Source of the DNA: an uncultured Moraxellaceae bacterium
Lineage (GTDB): Bacteria > Pseudomonadota > Gammaproteobacteria > Pseudomonadales > Moraxellaceae
NCBI GenBank assembly: GCA_937928295.1
Contig: CALEYY010000297.1
Coordinates: 1 to 7,989 of the forward strand
Length of the DNA: 7,989 nucleotides
Reading direction: 5' to 3'
Numbering within the stretch: the first letter of the stretch is position 1; each line of letters begins with the position of its first letter. The translations under genes and the position numbers were made by a program. The notes beneath the pieces are model-generated. The model searched no databases. It had not been told where the DNA came from and was given only the letters and a program-made list of their open reading frames with translations. Of the stretch, positions 4,759 to 7,989 are shown piece by piece.

Positions 4759-6867
4759 ATGACCCGTCGCCTGCTCGTTACCAGCGCTCTGCCCTACGCC
4801 AACGGCCCGATCCACCTCGGCCATCTCGTTGAATACATTCAGACCGACATCTGGGTGCGTTTCCAGCGCGCGCGCGGTCACGAGGCGCACTATGTCTGCG
4901 CCGACGACGCCCATGGCACCGCGATCATGCTCAAGGCCGAGCAGAACGGCTTGCCGCCGGAGCAGCAGATCGCCAATGTGAAGGCCGAGCACGAGCGTGA
5001 TTTCGCCGGCTTCGGCATCCGCTTCGACAACTACCACTCCACGCATTCCGACGAGAACCGCGCCCGCGCCTCGCAGATCTACACACGCCTGCGCGACGGC
5101 CTGCCCGGTGCGGCCGCCGGTTCGCTGCAAGCCGGCGGGCATATCGCCACGCGCGCGATACGCCAGCTCTTCGACCCCGAAAAGCAGCTGTTCCTGGCCG
5201 ACCGTTTCATCAAGGGCGACTGCCCGAAGTGCGGCGCGCTGGATCAGTACGGCGACTCCTGCGAGGTCTGCGGTGCGACCTACTCGCCGACCGAGCTGAA
5301 GAACCCGCGCTCGACCATCTCCGGCGCCACGCCGGTCGAGAAGGAGTCCGAGCACTACTTCTTCAAGCTGCCCGATTTCGAGGCCATGCTGAAAGCGTGG
5401 ACGCGCAGCGGCACGCTGCAAGAAGAGGTCGCCAACAAGCTCGCCGAGTGGTTCGAGTCCGGCCTCGCCGACTGGGATATCTCACGAGATGCGCCCTACT
5501 TCGGCTTCGAAATTCCCGATGCGCCGGGCAAGTATTTCTATGTCTGGCTCGATGCCCCGGTGGGCTACATGGCCAGCTTCGAGAACCTGTGCGCGAAGAC
5601 GCCGGGCCTCGACTTCGATGACTACTGGAAAGTGGGCAGCGACACCGAGCTGTACCACTTCATCGGCAAGGACATCGTGTATTTCCACGCGCTGTTCTGG
5701 CCGGCCATGCTCGAAGGCGCGGGCTATCGCAAGCCGACCGGCGTGTTCGCGCACGGCTTTCTGACCGTGAACGGCCAGAAGATGTCGAAGTCGCGCGGCA
5801 CCTTCATCCAGGCGCAGACCTATCTGCAGCACCTGAACCCGGAATACCTGCGCTACTACTTCGCCGCCAAGCTCTCCGGCAAGGTCGAAGACATCGACCT
5901 CAATCTCGAAGACTTCACCCTGCGCGTGAACTCGGATCTGGTCGGCAAGGTCGTCAACATCGCCAGCCGCTGCGCCGGCTTCATCAGCAAGCGCTTCGAT
6001 GGCCAGCTCAGCGCCGACTGCGCCGAGCCGCAGCTGCTCAATGACTTCATCGCTGCCGGCGATAGCATCGCCGCGCATTACGAAGCGCGTGAATTCGGCC
6101 GCGCCATCCGCGAGATCATGGCGCTGGCCGACCGCGCCAACCAGTACATCGACGAGAAGAAGCCGTGGGCGCTGGCCAAGGTCGAGGGCATGGATGCCGA
6201 AGTGCAGGCCGTGTGCTCGGTCGGCCTCAACCTGTTCCGCCAGCTCATGACTTACCTGGCGCCGGTGCTGCCAGCCATGGCTGAAGCGAGCGCCGGCTTC
6301 CTGAATCTGCCTGATTTCCACTGGGAGTCGCGTCGCGAACTGCTGCTCGGTCAGCACATCGAGACTTTCCAGGCACTGATGACGCGTGTTGACCCGACGC
6401 TGGTTGCGGCCATGGTGGCGGATTCGACGGACTCGCTGGCGAATGCCCAGCCGGTGGCTGCTGCGCCGGCGAAAGCCGCCGCGAAATCGGCCGATGCCAA
6501 GGCTGCGGCAAAGGCCAACCAGCCGGCTGAAGCGCCGGCTGTGATCGGCATCGAGGACTTCGCCAAGGTCGATCTGCGCATTGCCCGCATCATCAGCGCC
6601 GAGCATGTGGAAGGCGCCGACAAGCTGCTGCGTCTGCAACTCGACCTCGGCGGCGAAACCCGCCAGGTCTTCTCCGGCATCAAGAGCGCCTATCCCGACC
6701 CGCAGGTGCTGGTCGGCCGCCTCACCGTAATGGTCGCCAACCTCGCCCCGCGCAAGATGAAGTTCGGCATGAGCGAAGGCATGGTGCTGGCCGCCGGCCC
6801 CGGTGGCAGCGACATCTTCCTGCTCACGCCGGATGACGGCGCGCAGCCGGGTATGGCAGTGAAATAA
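4759..6867 (+). CDS. metG: Methionyl-tRNA synthetase
   Basis: Attaches methionine to tRNA-Met using ATP; essential and cytosolic. The 702-aa protein has the class I signatures HLGH at 19-22 and KMSKS at 341-345. The connective-peptide zinc knuckle has Cys155/Cys158 and Cys168/Cys171. The anticodon-binding helical region includes PEYLRYY and NLEDF. After an Ala/Lys/Pro-rich linker (about 560-595) comes a C-terminal Trbp111-like OB-fold tRNA-binding domain (about 597-702, with DLRIARI and APRKMKFGMSEGM). The layout and length fit the long dimeric E. coli type (677 aa). The ATG at 4759 precedes the conserved RRLLVTSALPYANG; a TTG at 4747 would add four residues and is less likely. One oddity is about 12 extra residues (114-125) compared with the E. 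coli sequence as I recall it, between the YTRLRD helix and the HIATR segment. Confidence 0.98.
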   Translation: MTRRLLVTSALPYANGPIHLGHLVEYIQTDIWVRFQRARGHEAHYVCADDAHGTAIMLKAEQNGLPPEQQIANVKAEHERDFAGFGIRFDNYHSTHSDENRARASQIYTRLRDGLPGAAAGSLQAGGHIATRAIRQLFDPEKQLFLADRFIKGDCPKCGALDQYGDSCEVCGATYSPTELKNPRSTISGATPVEKESEHYFFKLPDFEAMLKAWTRSGTLQEEVANKLAEWFESGLADWDISRDAPYFGFEIPDAPGKYFYVWLDAPVGYMASFENLCAKTPGLDFDDYWKVGSDTELYHFIGKDIVYFHALFWPAMLEGAGYRKPTGVFAHGFLTVNGQKMSKSRGTFIQAQTYLQHLNPEYLRYYFAAKLSGKVEDIDLNLEDFTLRVNSDLVGKVVNIASRCAGFISKRFDGQLSADCAEPQLLNDFIAAGDSIAAHYEAREFGRAIREIMALADRANQYIDEKKPWALAKVEGMDAEVQAVCSVGLNLFRQLMTYLAPVLPAMAEASAGFLNLPDFHWESRRELLLGQHIETFQALMTRVDPTLVAAMVADSTDSLANAQPVAAAPAKAAAKSADAKAAAKANQPAEAPAVIGIEDFAKVDLRIARIISAEHVEGADKLLRLQLDLGGETRQVFSGIKSAYPDPQVLVGRLTVMVANLAPRKMKFGMSEGMVLAAGPGGSDIFLLTPDDGAQPGMAVK

Positions 6868-6878
6868 GACTCAGCCCG

Positions 6879-6898
6879 CCGGCCCTGCTCAGGGCCGG
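6879..6898. terminator. Hairpin between convergent metG and HMG-CoA reductase genes
   Basis: CCGGCCCT (6879-6886) and AGGGCCGG (6891-6898) form a perfect 8-bp GC-rich stem with a 4-base loop, 11 bases after the metG stop. It overlaps the last codons and stop of the reductase gene. It could serve both directions, but only two Ts follow on the + strand and none on the - strand, so termination would be weak or Rho-assisted. Confidence 0.45.
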
Positions 6899-7989
6899 TT
6901 GCGCCCGTACTTGTCGTGGCTAGACACCCACTGGTCCGACACAATCGCCGACGCCAGCGACAGCTCGCCGCAAAGCACCATGGCGGCCACGATCTCGGCC
7001 AGCTTGCGCACCTTGCCCTGCCCGTAGCAACCCATCACCTCCAGGCACTCGCGCTGCGTCGGCAGCCCCGTGCCGCCGCCATAGGTCGCCACGATCAGCG
7101 CCGGAATCGTCACCGAGAAATAGTAGTCGCCGTTGGCCTTTAGCTCGCCATGCACATACCCGGCGGATGACTCCGCCACATTCGCCACATCCTGCCCGCA
7201 AGCCATGAACATGGCGGTGATGCCGTTGGCGAAATGCGCGCCGTTATTGACCGAACCGGCCATGAGCGCGCCCATGTTAGACAGCTGACGCTGCTTGAAC
7301 AGCGCCTCGCCGCTGGTGTGCATGACATCGCGCAACAGCGCCGCCGGCAGCGTGACCTCGGCCACCACGCGCTTGCCGCGCGTGTGCAGGCTGTTGACCT
7401 GGGAATGCTTCTTGTCGGTATCGAAATTGGCCGCCAGCGAGAAATGCTCCAGCCCCGGCAGCTGCTGCGCCAGCATCCACTGGCAGGCGTGGTGGGTGGC
7501 CTTGCTCACCATGTTCTGGCCGGCGGCATCGCCCGTGGTGAAATTGAAGCGCAGCCAGCGCATCTTGCCCATGCTGAACTGCTGGATGTCGCGGAGCTTG
7601 CCGGAGCGCGTGGTTTCTTCAGCGGCGGCCTTGATGTGCGCGAAATTGGCTTCGACCCAGTGGCCGAAGTCGCGGGCGTAGCGGGCATCGCTGAAAACGA
7701 ATATGGGCGCGCGCTGCATGGCGTCATCGATGACCGTGGTGCGCACGCCGCCAGCTTCGCGGGTCAGGCGCATGCCCCGGCTGTAGCTGGCCAGCAGCGT
7801 GCCTTCGGTGGTCGCCATGGGCACATAGAACTCGCCCTGCGCATGCTCGCCATCGACCAGCAGCGGGCCGGCAAAGCCCATGGGCATCTGCACGATGCCG
7901 GAAAAGCCTTCGATATTGCCGGGTAACAGCGCCGGATCCAGCGAATATCTACCGGTATGATTGAGCTCGGCGCCGGTCTCGGCCGTCAC
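6889..7989 (-). CDS. Hydroxymethylglutaryl-CoA reductase, class I-like, C-terminal 366 residues
   Basis: Reduces HMG-CoA to mevalonate with NADPH, the committed step of mevalonate-type isoprenoid synthesis. The frame enters from beyond the right edge. The GTG at 7989 is probably an internal valine, so the N-terminus is missing. Visible are GFAGPLLVDG at 38-47, the catalytic glutamate Glu62 in MATTEGT, the cofactor motif GDAAGQNM at 153-160, Lys193 in TDKK, Asp267 in ACGQD, GGGTGLPTQ at 304-312 and the C-terminal histidine His358 in SSHDKYGRNRP. All four catalytic residues aligned to human Glu559, Lys691, Asp767 and His866 are present. The resemblance to eukaryotic/class I enzymes (ATTEG, GDAxGxNM, and a C-terminal catalytic His close to the end) is greater than to class II bacterial enzymes. 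It is convergent with metG and has no mevalonate-pathway partner in view. Confidence 0.93.
   Translation of the reverse strand: MTAETGAELNHTGRYSLDPALLPGNIEGFSGIVQMPMGFAGPLLVDGEHAQGEFYVPMATTEGTLLASYSRGMRLTREAGGVRTTVIDDAMQRAPIFVFSDARYARDFGHWVEANFAHIKAAAEETTRSGKLRDIQQFSMGKMRWLRFNFTTGDAAGQNMVSKATHHACQWMLAQQLPGLEHFSLAANFDTDKKHSQVNSLHTRGKRVVAEVTLPAALLRDVMHTSGEALFKQRQLSNMGALMAGSVNNGAHFANGITAMFMACGQDVANVAESSAGYVHGELKANGDYYFSVTIPALIVATYGGGTGLPTQRECLEVMGCYGQGKVRKLAEIVAAMVLCGELSLASAIVSDQWVSSHDKYGRNRP

Noticed and set aside
5482..6639. 385-codon - strand frame inside metG, and a 247-codon one at 4678-5421
   Set aside because: Long antisense frames are expected in GC-rich coding DNA; metG is unambiguous on +.
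7234..7926. 230-codon + strand frame opposite the HMG-CoA reductase
   Set aside because: Shadow of the conserved - strand gene; no family features.
7987..7989. GTG as a true start of the HMG-CoA reductase
   Set aside because: It is at the extreme window edge and the protein begins mid-domain; more likely an internal valine with the N-terminus outside the window.

Overview
The window looks like a metagenome- or draft-assembly contig end from a GC-rich gammaproteobacterium. The best taxonomic clue is the dcd / mrp(apbC) / metG neighbourhood, an arrangement known from Pseudomonas and relatives. Protein flavour suggests a Xanthomonadales- or Nevskiales-like lineage, but I cannot place it further by eye. 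No novel defence or mobile system is evident. The most important observations concern assembly quality at the left edge, a structured intergenic repeat, a toxin-antitoxin pair, and a putative diiron protein.

Layout. Bases 1-27 are Illumina sequencing adapter. Bases 28-78 on the + strand encode a recognisable scrap of a biotin carboxylase. It is fused through about 21 shared bases to an acyl-CoA dehydrogenase gene on the - strand (58-1014), which therefore ends in an artificial junction. Bases 1064-1172 form a 109-bp element with perfect 28-bp inverted arms. Next come dcd (1179-1751, -) and mrp/apbC (1774-2868, -), spaced like an operon. Then follows a VapC-like PIN toxin (2936-3337, -) with an AbrB/MazE-type antitoxin upstream (3337-3573, -), overlapping by one base. 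A divergent + strand gene for a PF10118-type 'metal-dependent hydrolase' follows (3833-4672), then metG on + (4759-6867). Finally, the C-terminal 366 residues of a class I-like HMG-CoA reductase lie on - (6889-7989) and run off the right edge, convergent with metG.

How the genes relate. dcd feeds dTTP synthesis, mrp encodes a P-loop ATPase of Fe-S cluster metabolism, and metG charges tRNA-Met: a housekeeping block. The toxin-antitoxin pair and the PF10118 gene sit between mrp and metG, which are usually direct neighbours, so they look like an insertion into this block. The HMG-CoA reductase suggests a mevalonate-type isoprenoid step, which is uncommon in Proteobacteria. The acyl-CoA dehydrogenase belongs to fatty acyl-CoA oxidation and is separated from dcd by the inverted-repeat element. 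The longest stretch without a gene is about 260 bases (3574-3832); it holds repeat motifs that may be operators.
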